A stretch of 64,000 nt of DNA from Selaginella moellendorffii (taxonomy: Eukaryota; Streptophyta; Lycopodiopsida; Selaginellales; Selaginellaceae): assembly GCF_000143415.4 (NCBI RefSeq), contig NW_003314284.1:1745715-1809714 (forward strand), in the 5' to 3' direction. The translations under genes were made by a program, and so were the position numbers. Shown in pieces: positions 21,545 to 33,627 of the stretch. Below the pieces are notes generated by a model. It was not told the DNA's origin and searched no databases. It saw only the letters and a list, made by a program, of their open reading frames with translations. How positions within the stretch are numbered: position 1 is the first letter of the stretch; every line of letters begins with the position of its first letter.

Positions 21545-23756
21545 ATGGCACTGGCAGGCATGCAATCCAGCTCCTGGATGCTTGCTGGCGATCCCAGCAC
21601 TGGATCGTGCTATGCGACTCCCTCGTCTCTCAAGCTGTGGGGATGCGTCAACAGATCGAGGAATTTTGTTAGGATCAGGGGCTCTAGCAGCTCGGTGACG
21701 AGTGTTTTGAGCGCGGAGAGGGTGGATCTTCGCGACGAGGATGAGATTGAGGCCGATTTTGGTAGAAAGTTTAGGCTTCCACACATCAGCGACGTTTTTC
21801 CCGATCTAGAGCCGCTGCCAACGACGTTTAGTGTCAAGAGCAGGTAAAGGTTTTTCTTCCCTTTTGCCTCTTCACTTAGCTTTTTCTTTCGTCACGTTTA
21901 TCTTGACAGCCTCCCTTGGCTTTTGCAGCTATCCTTTGCCGGATTATCATTTCGACGATGAATCCAAGGACTTGAAGAAGATGTATGTCCACAATGACGA
22001 TCGTGTACTTCTAAAGGTGAGAGCTTGTGTTTCGGATGAAGCTAGTTCTTATATTTGTTTTCTTTTCAGGTTATAGAATATGTCTCACCCACGTCTGCGG
22101 GAGCTGACTGTGAGGGTGAGGATTGCAAATTCAGGCATCTAAGGTGAGTATTATAAGCAATTTTCTCGGTTGGATCTTCCTGATTCTATTTTTTTTTTAA
22201 TTACTCTAGAGTGTGGAGAGCCGGTCCACGCAAAAAAATATATATCAGACCCGAGGAAGTCAAAGCTGCGATTGTAACATGCGGGGGACTTTGTCCCGGT
22301 CTTAACGATGTTATTCGTCAGGTACGTAAACTAATGCATGCTCGTTAATTTTTCATGAGCTAATGTTTTTTGCGCAGATTGTTTTCACTCTCGATAAGTA
22401 TGGAGTGAAGAATATTGTCGGCATACCGTATGGCTACCGGGGATTTTTTGACGATAGTCTGTCAGATATCAATTTGACGACACACTATGTGCAAAATATT
22501 CACCTCTCGGGAGGCAGCTTGTTGGGAGTCTCTCGTGGAGGCGGACAAACAAGCGACATTGTCGACAGCTTGGAGGTATGAAATCAAAATCAGTGTGAAG
22601 GTTGAGTTGGCTAATTTGTGTTGGTTTTAGAAACGCGGGATCAACATGCTCTTCGTGCTCGGTGGCAATGGCACGCACGCTGGAGCTAATGCCATCCATG
22701 ACGAGTGCTGGCGCAGGAAGATGAAAGTTATGGTTGTCTGCGTCCCGAAAACGATAGACAACGACATCTTGCTCATGGACAAAACTTTTGGTTTTGACAC
22801 TGCTGTCGAAGCTGCTCAGAGAGCAATCAGTGCTGCGTACATTGAGGTAGGCCTTCTTTCCATTCTTTGTTTGCGTTATTTGTTTTCCTTCCTTCCTTTA
22901 TGACTGGTCATCTAAAACTTTTCAGGCAAGGAGCGCTTACCATGGAATCGGTGTTGTGAAACTGATGGGGCGCCAGAGTGGCTTCATAGCACAGTATGCC
23001 AGCTTAGCCAGTGGTCACGTAAATGCGTGTCTCATTCCGGAGGTAACGATACCTTTCTTTGCTTCTTTTCTCGTATGCTCAACTGTTGTAATCGTGCAGG
23101 TCCCTTTTACCTTGCATGGACCAAATGGACTGCTTGTCTATCTGGAGCATTTGATCCACACTCAAGGCTCTGCGGTGGTCTGTATTGCCGAAGGAGCTGG
23201 CCAGGTAAAAGTCTTCAGTTTTTTGCTCCTAGATTTTGGCTAATCTTTTCGAGTAGGAGCTTCTGCCGCCCAAGGGCTCAAAAGACGCGTCTGGCAATCC
23301 TGTCCTATCGGACACCGGGGTCTACCTCCAACAACAGGTAATTCACATTCATGTCTGGAACTAGAAAGGATCTAAGCATTCACTCTACAGATCAAAAACC
23401 ATTTCATTGCCGCTGGAACTCCCGCAGATGTCAAGTACATTGATCCCACTTATATGATCCGAGCGTGCCAGGCAAACTCCTCCGACAGTATACTGTGCAC
23501 CGTTCTTGGCCAGAATGCGGTATGCTTGCATAGCTCTTTCATCTTTTTTCCCGAGACTTCTAACCTTGGATCCTCACAGGTTCATGGAGCGTTCGCGGGA
23601 TTTAGTGGAATCACGGTGGGGCTTTGCAACACTCACTACGCTTACTTCCCAATCCCGCAAGTCATTGATCATCCACGAAGGGTTGATCCGAGCAGCAGGA
23701 TGTGGCACCGTTGTATCACATCAACAGGGCAACCGGATTTTACTCCGCGAGCATAG
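21545..23756 (+). CDS. ATP-dependent 6-phosphofructokinase, plastid-type, PFK2-like
   Basis: Eleven exons (21545-21843, 21929-22016, 22070-22143, 22210-22321, 22378-22575, 22631-22846, 22926-23042, 23100-23204, 23257-23337, 23391-23519, 23580-23756) give 531 residues. The enzyme phosphorylates fructose 6-phosphate to the 1,6-bisphosphate, the committing step of glycolysis. Motifs in order: [96 protein letters not shown] and the terminal MWHRC. The Ser-rich N-terminal ~60 residues look like a plastid transit peptide. The nucleotide-site Asp of the usual GGDGT is Asn, as I recall for Arabidopsis PFK2, which this most resembles. Introns are 53-95 bp. Confidence 0.95.
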
Positions 23757-26525
23757 AAAATCTACAATCTTGGAAGGGACAGTATATTCTTAGACTATTA
23801 TTTATTCTTGTAATAAAACTGGCCAAATTTAGGTCTTAAGGAATTTTAAGTTACCATTTTTAGGGTTTGCGTAAGCTCTTGCTACATGATCCCCATCCTC
23901 GCTTGAGGCTTTCAACTTGTTTTATGGTAGACTCTGAGTTTATGAACTCGTCATTGCTTGCATCATAACATATCCCTCGTTGCTTTCTTCAGCGTGACTT
24001 TTCCCTATTAAGCCAGACGAGGGGAAGGGTTTTCTCAAAACTTGCATGCGCCCCAAGTCGTAGAGACACTGCGGCCAGGAAAGAAGAGCTGGAGGGTGCT
24101 CCTCAAGCAAAGTGGAGGCAAGTCCACGCACGCTCAAGAGAGTGGTGAAGATCCGGCAGACAGGCCCAGCAAGCCCGATGGTTTTCACTCCCGTGTTGTA
24201 TATCAACTAGGCTTTGCGCCAGCTTTTGGGTGATACATGGAATCGTTTCCTGCCGTCAAGCCTGTGATGATCCTGGTTCGTTTTGCAGTTCTCTTGGAAG
24301 CTTGACCAGTTTACAGTGGGGGCAAAGACGAGGCCAGGGACTACCTCGCCAAGCTCATTGCTCCTGTGGGTGTGTACTTGGGCACACCTGCCTTGGACGA
24401 TGCTGTGTGGGAAGACATACATGATGCATGCCGCGGGAGTTTTGTCTGTCTCGAGCATTTGGCAGACATGGCAGTGCTGATGATGTCTTGACTTGACCAA
24501 GTTCATGCCCAGAATTCTGACGCAATTCATAGCGTCGTGATGCAGAGGCTGGATAAAGGATCGGGCTTGACATACCAGCAATGGTGTCTGGCTATGACGA
24601 CCATCCTAGACCACGATGGCTGCGTGTCCGTTTGGACCTTGTATGAGGCCCTGGCCAAGCATCTTGCGGGATCAGCAGCAAATTCACCAGCCAGCGATAA
24701 CACGACGAGCAGCTCGTCTACGAGCCCTGCATGGATGGTGAGAATAAGGCAATGTGCATCGAAGCGAGCCAAATTTCAGTTGCAGCGGATGGACAGAGAA
24801 TATGGGGAAGAGAATGTCCGAAAAGCTGTTGCGATTGCCCGTGAGTTGATATATGACAACATGATCCATTTGCGATATATTGGATTTGAGAATACGTACA
24901 AGGACATAACACATTATGGGTATGTGGGTGAATATGCACCCTTCATTCACTTTGGGCTGAGGGAACTATTGCGCAATTGACATTGAAAGAGCGTACTTTA
25001 GTCGAGCTTAAGCTTTGCTTTGGACACCCGAAGATCCTCATGCAGTCTTGGTTGGGGAAAATCTTTTTGCGTTCTCCTCAGAACTATTTCTCAATGCAAA
25101 GCTGTCACCTTTCAATCAACAACTTCTACCAAGCTTTGGATGTTCTGGACTTCGATGTTCCACTATATGGCTCCAATACTATTATGTTGATCGCCTATCC
25201 ATTTGAGAATCGTACGATCATTGTCTGAGTCATTCTACTCCATTGATCGTACGAGTCATTCTACTCCATTGTTAAGTGAGAATAAAAAGGGGCCACCACA
25301 GCTTGAGCTGGGTGAAGATGCTGTGAAGATGGATAGTGGCGGAGACAAGCGGCTCAAATTGAGCGCTTTGTTTTTACCTGGATTCAGTTGATTCTGCAGA
25401 TTTCCCCATTGACTTTCGAAGACGTGGAAGAGATTGAGGTTGAGCTACGATAGCTGCTTTGACTTTGCGACAAGGCATTGATGGCACAAGGCTACGTTTT
25501 CATGATCCGGGACTACAGGAATTTGCTCTCAACTCCACCAGATTCGTGCAACAGAAGCTCACCTTGGAGCCTGGAACTCGTCTCGGGTGCACACAGACTT
25601 GGAAGCAGGACTATGTATGAATTTTGGACAATAGGGATGTGCATACTCGCTTGCATTCCGGATGAAGAATGGCATCTACAAGGTGGATGTCGATAGGCGG
25701 TACACCACCGATGGAGGCTTCCCGCGGCTGCTGTTTAACAATCCAGAGTGCTTCCAGCTCTCAGAAGCCATCCAGACGTTCACGTTCACTTAGTTTCTGA
25801 ACCACAATTTCTCTATCCAACCTAGGATGGCACTTAGGATTACGTCAGTTATAAGTATGACTACAACTCCAAACACTGAAGTTGCCAAAAGCACGCTGTC
25901 TAAAGACCACGGTCCAGAAGAAGTTGCAGAAGTCCACTTTGATGAGTTTACACTTTACTGAGTTTACAAGTAATGCATTATAGAGAAGCAGAATGGGAAG
26001 TGCATGAGTGCTTTTTAAATGCAAGACCTTCTTTTGTAAGGTTTTTGGTGAATGTGTTATGTGACAGCATACAATTCTAAAGCTCCTAATCTGGTGAGGG
26101 AGTGTATTACTTGAGGGAGCCTGACAACAGGGCTGCTTGGGATGCATTTTCCAAGTCACTAGTTATAAATGGACTGTAAGATTATTATGAAGGAGGCAGT
26201 ATTGATATTTATCTTGCAAGTGGTTCAAATTTAGAAGTTGGAAGGACAATCAACTTCTTCATAATGAAGTAGAATAAGAATTTAATCTTTTAAAAATTAC
26301 AGGATAATATTTTCGGAAATCCAGGGGAAATAATTTTTGCAGATGCAATATACAGATGTTTTCATTTATTCATTCATATACTGTTTACACAATCTCGATG
26401 AAGCATGAGACATGAAGGTTTAAAAACATTGTCCATGTCGTCCCGTTCTTGACCTTCACGCTCTTCAAGCTTTGCTCATGGCATCTTCCTAACTAATTTG
26501 GAGAGGATTTAGGGTTGTAGAATTA
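23757..26525 (+). pseudogene. Unidentified decayed coding sequence and intergenic DNA
   Basis: Several plus-strand patches look like former protein-coding DNA: DYLAKLIAPVGVYLGTPALD near 24,340-24,400, a 147-codon open frame 24,537-24,980 with [18 protein letters not shown] and [40 protein letters not shown] near 25,030-25,090, and [20 protein letters not shown] near 25,675-25,735. Frameshifts and stops separate them. I could not assign a family; they may be one dead gene of ~500 residues. From 25,860 onward nothing coding is visible. Confidence 0.35.
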
Positions 26526-27755
26526 ATGTGGGGAGCTCATCTTTTCCGCCCTGCGCCGCTTCTCAGGTATTGAGCAGTGTGTCTCTCCTTCGTCCTTCTT
26601 CGCATAGTTTGAAGATCATTCAGCAATGCAGGGAGGTCCATTGCTGGTTTTTGTTTGTCGAAGACGTCCAGAGCCCTTCCCTGCTCAAGGCCTACGAGAG
26701 CTTTCTTTCTTCCGATGAGCGCGACCGAGTTTATAGCGTGGATTCCGAGCGCTTGCGAAAGGAGCGTCTCCTCACTCGTGCTTTGGTGCGTACCACGCTC
26801 GCTAGATGTAAGATCAACCATGCCTTTGCCTCTAAATTCTCGTGTATCAATCTCTTTTGAGTTTATCTTTTCCTCGCAGATTCCGGTGGTACGATCGCAC
26901 CAGGGTCGCTCAAGTTTTCAAAGAACGAGTTTGGCAAGCCTGAGGTCCGGAGTTCTTGACAGTTTTGTATCCACTCTAATTTTTCTTTCATTTTCCCAGC
27001 TTGTCGGCACGAATGGTCTATGTTTCAGCTTGTCACACACAAGCTCGCTGATATCATGCGCGGTTACTACTCATTCCGAGGTGATAAGTTTCCATAGATT
27101 TCTTTGCCTGTAAGTCTTGTTTGAGTTGCGCAGCTAGGAGTTGATGTGGAAGACAAGCGTCGGGTTTTTGGAAGCAATCTCATGCGCCTGGCCAGGCGAT
27201 GGCTCTCAGACAAGGAAGTGTCATGGCTGCAAGGCTTCGCGTCTTCCTCTAGTGACGAGCAACGCCGTCGTTTCATTCAGCTATGGACGCTCAAAGTCAC
27301 ACAGTTTTCTCGGCTCCATCACTCTGACTGAGATTCCGTTCTTACCAGGAAGCCTACGTCAAGGCTCTCGGGAGAGGCATTAGCGGCGCACCACTGAGCA
27401 ACTTCTCGTTCGGATTTGATGCAAGCTTTCCCGGAACGGAAGCGATCTCAATGCAGCTACACCAGCACCCAGAGGTGTGATTTCTAGGATGGATCCAGCA
27501 AGTAAAAGAACTCTTTTGCCTGTGACGCAGGCACAGACGATCTCGCTCGAGTCGGAAGAGAGTCCCTGGAGATGGCAGTTCTTGCTGTTCGAGCCATCGC
27601 AGCATCACTACGCTTCCATTTGCGCACAGAGGCTCGAGGGCGGTGATGCAAACTCCAGAGATTTCAAGTTTTGGAGGACTGTTCCACTCGTCCGGGACGA
27701 AGCTCTTGGGGATGATGCGGTAGCTCTCGCTTGGAGCTCTCTAGCGCTACTTTGA
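26526..27755 (+). CDS. 4'-phosphopantetheinyl transferase, Sfp/AASDHPPT type
   Basis: Seven exons (26526-26566, 26608-26807, 26880-26944, 27000-27080, 27134-27295, 27349-27474, 27531-27755) give 299 residues. The enzyme moves the phosphopantetheine arm of CoA to a carrier-protein serine, activating acyl carrier proteins. Core motifs: GSLKFSKNEFGKPE, FSLSHTSSLISCAV, LGVDVEDKRR with the Mg-binding GVDxE, and FIQLWTLKEAYVKALGRGI with the catalytic WxxKE/Ax-K. The ATG at 26,526 gives a short exon 1 (MWGAHLFRPAPLL) that could begin an organelle-targeting peptide. The split after LWTLK falls inside the hallmark motif and is repaired exactly by splicing. Confidence 0.93.
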
Positions 27756-27813
27756 TAGCTCTAGAAGAATGTTTTTGGTTAAAATGTTATAACTTTAGGG
27801 TTCTTGGCAATGA

Positions 27814-30483
27814 ATGCCGCGGTATTGCTTCGCGGCGGGGCGCTGCTACAGGGAGGGCGGCATCACAGGATCGCATGGAAGAAGAGGAGGAGGCGGCGGC
27901 CTCCAGGACTGTGGGCCGACGCTCATCGCAGCTCTCAAGGCTTGCGGCCGCGCGCGCGACTTTGACACGGGTAAGAAGCTCCACTTGGAGCACCACAGCC
28001 ACGGCGACATCTTCGTGGAGACATCGCTCGTCGCAATGTACGCCAGATGCGGCAGCATGGCCGACGCCCGGCGCGTCTTCGATGCGATGCGCCGCCACAA
28101 CGCCGTCTCGTGGACCGCGCTTATCGCGGGCTACGCCGAGAACCGCGACCCCGACTCCGCCATCGCCGCCTTCCATGCGATGCTCGCCTCCGGATGTGAG
28201 GCCGACGCCACCGCATTCGTGGCAGCGGTCGCGGCTCTCTCCTCCAAGATCGAGGGCGAAAGCCTTCGCGCCGCGCGGCAGCTGCTTCCATTGCAAGGAG
28301 GCACGCAAATGCCGTCACTAGGCATCTGCGCTAGCGATGGTGTTCCAGAAAACCACGTCTCCAGGAAGATCGATCTGGGCTTGCTTGACGCGGGCATGGC
28401 GATCCACTGCCGGGCCCGGCGCCACGAATCGGACATCTTCGTCGCCAGCGCGTTGCTCGACATGTACTCGAAGCTCAGCAGTGTCGAGGACGCGCGCATT
28501 GTCTTCGACCGGATGCCTCGCCACGACGTGGTGTCGTGGACCACCTTGATCCTGGCCTACGTCGAGAATGGCGACGATGATCTCGCGCTGGAGCTCTTCG
28601 ACTCAATGCCGCCCGGGTGTGATCCCGACGCGCGGACCTTCGTGGCGGCGATCATGGCTAGCGGGAACCTGGCTTCGCTCGAGGACGCGGTGGACGTCGA
28701 TGGTGGCAAGATGGTCAAGCCCAAGAGCCTGGAACGCTGCCGAGCTATCCATTCCCTCGCTGCGGAGAAGGGCTGCGCGGAAGATCTCTTCGTGGCGAGC
28801 AAGCTCGTGGATGCGTACTCCAAGAGCGGCGCCGCGGAGGAGGCGTGGATGGTCTTCCAGGCCATGCCTCGCCACGACCTTGTCGCCTTGAACTCGATGG
28901 TGCTGGGACTCGCCGAGAATGGAGAGGGCGATCGAGCTCTCGGCTGCTTCCACTGCTTGGAGCAGTGCCTGGAGCCGGACGCCCGCAGCTTCACTGCCGC
29001 CATCGCCGGCATCGCGAGCACAGCGGCGAAAGAGCCCGGCCGGGAGGTCGAGGGGAGGGTGGTGAAGCTGGAGTCCCTGGGGAAGGCGATGGAGATCCAC
29101 GCTCGAGCCGAGAAGAAAGGGTGGTGCCGCTCGGACGTGTTCTTGTTGAACAGTTTGATCGGTATGTATGCCAAGTGTGGGAGTATGGTCGATTCTCAGC
29201 GCGTGTTTGACAGGATGCCCGCTCGCACCGCCGTCTCGTGGTCCAGCTTGATCCTCGGCTACGTCGAGAACGGCGACGACGATCTCGCGCTGGAGCTCTT
29301 CGACCGGATGAAGCGATCTCCTCAGTCGCCATCGCCGCCGTGCGCGAGAGCTTACGTCGCGGCGCTCATGGCGTGCTCGAGCTTGGCGGCGCTCGAGGCC
29401 GGGAGAGCGCTCCACCGCGAGGCTTCCATGCTGGGATTCACCGCGGACACGTACCTGGCAGTGACGCTGGTGGATTTCTATGGCAAGTGCGGCAGCATGG
29501 AGGAGGCCGAGAAAGTCTTTCGATCGATGGACGAGAGGAGGAAGAACAAGGTGGCGTGGAGCGCTCTCCTTGCGGGATACAGCCGCCAGGGTGATGCTGG
29601 GAGAGTGTTTGCCACCTTCGAGGAGATGCGAGGCTCCGGCGTGGAGCCGTGCGCGGTTGCGTTCGTATCTCTCCTCGCCGCGTGCAGCCACGCCGGGCTG
29701 GTCGATCGCGGCCGGGAGATCTTCTCGGCGATGGTGGAGCGCTACCGCATCGCGCCGCTGGCGGAGCATTACAACTGCATGGTGGACATGCTGGGCCGCG
29801 CGAATCTCCTGGACGAGGCGCTGGCGGTGGCCACCGGATCGTCATTTGTAGCGAATGCCGCGACGTGGAAGATCGTCCTGGGAGCTTGCCACAAATGGAA
29901 GAACTTGGCGATCGCGAGGGTGGCGTTTGAGGCGCTGGTGGCGATGGATCCTAGACTGGATGTGGCGTACGTGGTGATGGCCAGCGTTCTTGGGAGCGCT
30001 GGGCTGTGGGAAGAGCAGGCTAGAGTTCTCGAGCGGCGGGGCAAGGCCGGGACTTGGAAGAAGGCCGGGCAGAGCTGGTGGGTGTGTCCCAGATCGGGAA
30101 TTGTTCACAAGTTCCGGGCGGGGGACGCGAATCACCACCCGCAGGGAGACGCCATCGCCGCCAAGATTAAGGAGCTCTTGGGCGTGATGAAGGAGAGGCA
30201 TGGATACGTCGCGGACATGGGGTGTGTGACGCACAACATCGCGGAGGTTGAGAAGGAGGGGACGCTGTGCGGGCATAGCGAGCGCCTGGCCATCGCGTGC
30301 GCGATCGTCAACACTCCGGCCAGGGAATCGGTGAGGGTTGTCAAGAATTTGCGAGTTTGCGAGGATTGCCACAGGGCCACCGCGATCATCTCCCGGATCG
30401 AGGAGAGGGTGATTGTTTGCCGGGACACGAGCCGGTTCCATGTCTTTGAGAGTGGGGAGTGTTCTTGCAAGAACTTTTGGTGA
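27814..30483 (+). CDS. DYW-class PPR protein (RNA-editing type)
   Basis: Intronless, 889 residues, GC-rich. PLS-type PPR repeats occupy roughly residues 30-680 (for example MPRHDVVSWTTLILAYVENG and MPARTAVSWSSLILGYVENG), followed by E1/E2 motifs (TWKIVLGACHKWKN, then AYVVMASVLGSAGLWEEQAR) and a DYW cytidine-deaminase domain. The zinc/catalytic residues are present: HSE in CGHSERLAIA (about residue 820) and CEDCH (about 850), with the second zinc-site C-rich end ECSCKNFW, so the name-giving DYW is NFW here. Such proteins bind organellar RNA and edit C to U. An N-terminal presequence is not obvious beyond a Gly/Arg-rich start. The gene begins 58 bp after the transferase stop. Confidence 0.95.
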   Translation: MPRYCFAAGRCYREGGITGSHGRRGGGGGLQDCGPTLIAALKACGRARDFDTGKKLHLEHHSHGDIFVETSLVAMYARCGSMADARRVFDAMRRHNAVSWTALIAGYAENRDPDSAIAAFHAMLASGCEADATAFVAAVAALSSKIEGESLRAARQLLPLQGGTQMPSLGICASDGVPENHVSRKIDLGLLDAGMAIHCRARRHESDIFVASALLDMYSKLSSVEDARIVFDRMPRHDVVSWTTLILAYVENGDDDLALELFDSMPPGCDPDARTFVAAIMASGNLASLEDAVDVDGGKMVKPKSLERCRAIHSLAAEKGCAEDLFVASKLVDAYSKSGAAEEAWMVFQAMPRHDLVALNSMVLGLAENGEGDRALGCFHCLEQCLEPDARSFTAAIAGIASTAAKEPGREVEGRVVKLESLGKAMEIHARAEKKGWCRSDVFLLNSLIGMYAKCGSMVDSQRVFDRMPARTAVSWSSLILGYVENGDDDLALELFDRMKRSPQSPSPPCARAYVAALMACSSLAALEAGRALHREASMLGFTADTYLAVTLVDFYGKCGSMEEAEKVFRSMDERRKNKVAWSALLAGYSRQGDAGRVFATFEEMRGSGVEPCAVAFVSLLAACSHAGLVDRGREIFSAMVERYRIAPLAEHYNCMVDMLGRANLLDEALAVATGSSFVANAATWKIVLGACHKWKNLAIARVAFEALVAMDPRLDVAYVVMASVLGSAGLWEEQARVLERRGKAGTWKKAGQSWWVCPRSGIVHKFRAGDANHHPQGDAIAAKIKELLGVMKERHGYVADMGCVTHNIAEVEKEGTLCGHSERLAIACAIVNTPARESVRVVKNLRVCEDCHRATAIISRIEERVIVCRDTSRFHVFESGECSCKNFW

Positions 30484-31654
30484 CGATCTTGGGCGCGAAA
30501 CTTGTGTATAGTTCAAGGGACTGCGCGATATATGCCCACAAACACAAGCAAGCAGTTCAGATCAAGAGTTTTGAGACTGATCCACTTGGGTGCTTGATAC
30601 ACATCTGGATCAGAGTAAAGTAAGAAATGTTTTGCATAAACCATGAACATTATTGAAGAAAGGGAGCAGCTCATACAATGGTGGTAAACACCACAAAGAC
30701 GCTCCTCTACTGGACCAGAATTTTACTTAGATGACAAATTAATTACTCAAATGGTTTAACTCTTATTTAATATAAGCATAAGTACAAAGGGAACAAGTTT
30801 TAATGTGATGAGAGAATCCATCCAGTGGATTCGAGAAAATCGGGCACCGCTCGAAGAGGATGCCTTTTGGCCGGTACTCTTCCATTATGAAGCAAAGAAA
30901 TTCAGGCTAGAGCCGTCCATGTCCGAGGACCCAGAGAATATCGATGCTCTGCGCCTTCAAACACATTTTATTGTTTAGTTAGTTTATTGCAATTATATTC
31001 TATATGCCGAACTTATTATTGATTTCAATATTAATATTGTTTGTTAAAGAATATTGATTAATGAAGAGAAAAACATTTTTGCATTTTCTAAAATATTTCA
31101 GCTATTTTTATCTAATTTAAATTATTTTCAATATTATTTTCAATAGTTTAATATCAGTACCTACTGTTTGTTTGCTAATGCTAATTTGTTTTAACACGAT
31201 ATTAATTCATCATATTGAATATGAACATTTTGCCTTTTACATCTAAAATTAGTTTAAGTCTGATGAAATATTACTCTTTTGAAATTTATCAATATTCAAA
31301 TTTACATATGTTCAATAAAATCAATAAAATATCTAACATTGAATTTAAAATTATATTTGAAAAATTAACATTTCATATTGGGAGCTGATGTGAGTAGAGA
31401 ACCATTAAATATAATTAAAATTTCTTTAAATAGTATGAAATTAGCCCAATTATAATTTCTGAATAGTTGAGTATAAAGTTTTATATATATAAAAGATGGA
31501 CTCTCTTATTAATTTTTAATGTTAATTATTTAAATAAAAACTGCCAATCTCCAAGCAATACCCTTTAAAAGTGACTAGTCAACCTTGTAGTTAATATTAA
31601 TGAATATGGAGTATCGATCACTACTTTGAAGTACATTTTAAAATTCAATCCGTT
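30484..31654. other. AT-rich intergenic stretch
   Basis: From ~30,600 to 31,600 the DNA is strongly AT-rich without ORFs. A short diverged echo of the permease 3' coding region (around 30,660-30,720) hints at an old partial duplication, but too little is left to annotate. Confidence 0.3.
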
Positions 31655-33552
31655 CTATGACTTGAAGGGGGAGTATTCTTTGAGGGATAGCGCAATGCCT
31701 TCCATGGATCCCAGCGTCGCGGCCATGGACACGAGCAAGCAGCCCAAATCAAGGGCCTTAAGACCGATCCACTTTGGCGACCACCTCACGATGCTTCTCT
31801 GCTTAATATACATCTCGATTGGGAAGTAGACGGTGAGCGGCCAAAACGAGATCGCGCCAAGGAGGCCCAGGACGTCGTTGAAGAAGGGGAGCAGCATCGA
31901 CACGATGGTGGTGACCACCACAAAAGCGCTCCTCCAGACAAGCGTGAGCAGCGTGAATTTGTAACAGCCCAGGAGAGGGATCGGGATCCTAAAGTAGTGG
32001 CTGACAAACTTGTTCTTTGGCCACCGTGATCGCGCATGGCCTTCGACATAGGCGAACACTGGCTGGCAATAGACCTGTGAAGTGAAAGAGACACGACAGA
32101 TAAGAACGACAAGATGGAAATTTTTTGAGAAGATGGATGATCAAAGATGGGTTTTGATTTACCGACTTGGTACGCTCCTACAAGGTGGATGACGATGCAA
32201 GCGTTTGCGAAATCGATGAGCCAGAAGGGCTCGTAGAAGCCAAAGCCCGTGAGAAGATTTCCAGGAGCATTGTTTCCAAAGGCCGCGTAGCCAAAGCACC
32301 CCACCGACATGTAAAACGCGGTGGTGGTGACGACTCCCACCAGCGTCGCCTTCTTCATGGTCTTGTTCTCAGCTGGTGGAGATTTTAATGTATCCTACAC
32401 ACACAAGGAAAAAAAAAGTAATTCTTTTTCAGTAAAAAGCGTGACTTTCTACCTGTATTTCGATGAGGATCATGGAAAAAGAGTACGCAAACGCGACATT
32501 TCCCAGCGACTGGAAGACTTGCCAGATCTTTCGCGTTTGCGAAAGTCCTCCCATTCCAATGCGGACTCCGGTGGCTGTTCCGTATGAGTGCCCCGGCTCT
32601 GCAAAAAAACACCTCTCTCGCGTGAGCACATAAGCTGGAAAAGAGAGCGAGAAAGCCTTTACACATGTATGTATTGGTTACCGAAAGTTCGCGCCATCCC
32701 GAGGCCAAGCCCAATGAAGGAGTAGGCGAAGGACATGATAGCTGCGGCAATGGACAGCCACCATATTCGATCAAAATCCGGGATTTGTGACAGCAAAATC
32801 TGCACCGCTCCAAACACCACCATGTACGGGTAATCCGAGGCGAAGCACGGACCATCGTGTCCTTGGCGATGGAAGCAATCTGATCGACTTATCGCCCTGC
32901 AAGAACAGAGAACCAAAAGAACTTAGAAATCATAGTTTTTAGCTTTCGACAAGAACTTACACCATGCTAATCGACGCAGTGATTGTGTAGCCGATTGCTG
33001 TTCCAACCAAGTTGGTGTACTGGACAATGCCGCAAATCCAAACCTTTGCACCCCCTGGACAAGATAAATCACGCTCAGTTGAAGAACTCGAGTGCTCTAG
33101 CAATAACGTAAAGGAAAAAAGAGAGATTCACCTAGAGTGACTGCCACCGCATCTTGGTACGTGTGATTCCGCTTCCCTGTGACTGGATCGGGGCTGCGAT
33201 AGCAATCCGCGAGGAGGATGGAGGTGTAATACGTGACAAATGCGAATGCGAGCAGGACGGGGGGTCCGACTGCCCAGCCAAGCTGAGCCATGCTCCACGC
33301 CAGTGACAAAACTCCAGAGCCGATCACTGCTGTGATCACATGAGCCGAGGCAGTCCACACAGTTCCTGAGGGGCAACGAAACACGAAAAAGAAATCAAAA
33401 GTTTTAGAAGCTATGGAACAAAGCTAACCAGTTCTTTTCCATTGATCATCGTCGTCATCTCTGCTGCTTGTCCGGAGCAAGACTGCCGGGATCGCGTCGT
33501 CCATATGCTTGGCATTGCCATTTTCGAGAGCAGACTCATCGGCTTCTTTCAT
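31655..33552 (-). CDS. Amino acid permease, AAP type (AAAP family)
   Basis: Seven exons (33552-33429, 33365-33132, 33054-32961, 32896-32682, 32598-32453, 32394-32167, 32074-31655) give 486 residues. AAPs are plasma-membrane proton/amino-acid symporters. Conserved blocks: TVWTASAHVITAVIGSGVLS, LAWSMAQLGWAVGP, GYTITASISMVAISRSDCFH, YPYMVVFGAVQILLSQIPDF, AYSFSMILIEIQDTLKSPP, CFGYAAFGNNAPGNLLTGFG, HLVGAYQVYCQPVFA and SFWPLTVYFPIEMYI. About ten membrane spans are visible. ATG 33,552 fits the usual short polar N-terminus; an in-frame ATG at 33,627 would add 25 residues. The donor of intron 6 is GTCGGT, weaker than a nearby GTAAAT that would break the frame. Confidence 0.93.
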
Positions 33553-33627
33553 GCCTCTGGAAAAACAGAAGAACGAACTTCCAAAGGTGTGATCTTTGTC
33601 AGTGGAGCAAGAAAAATCAGCAAACAT

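Noticed and set aside
28603-29769. Minus-strand ORF of 388 codons
   Set aside because: Antisense shadow of the GC-rich DYW PPR gene; composition follows the opposite strand and no motif is present.
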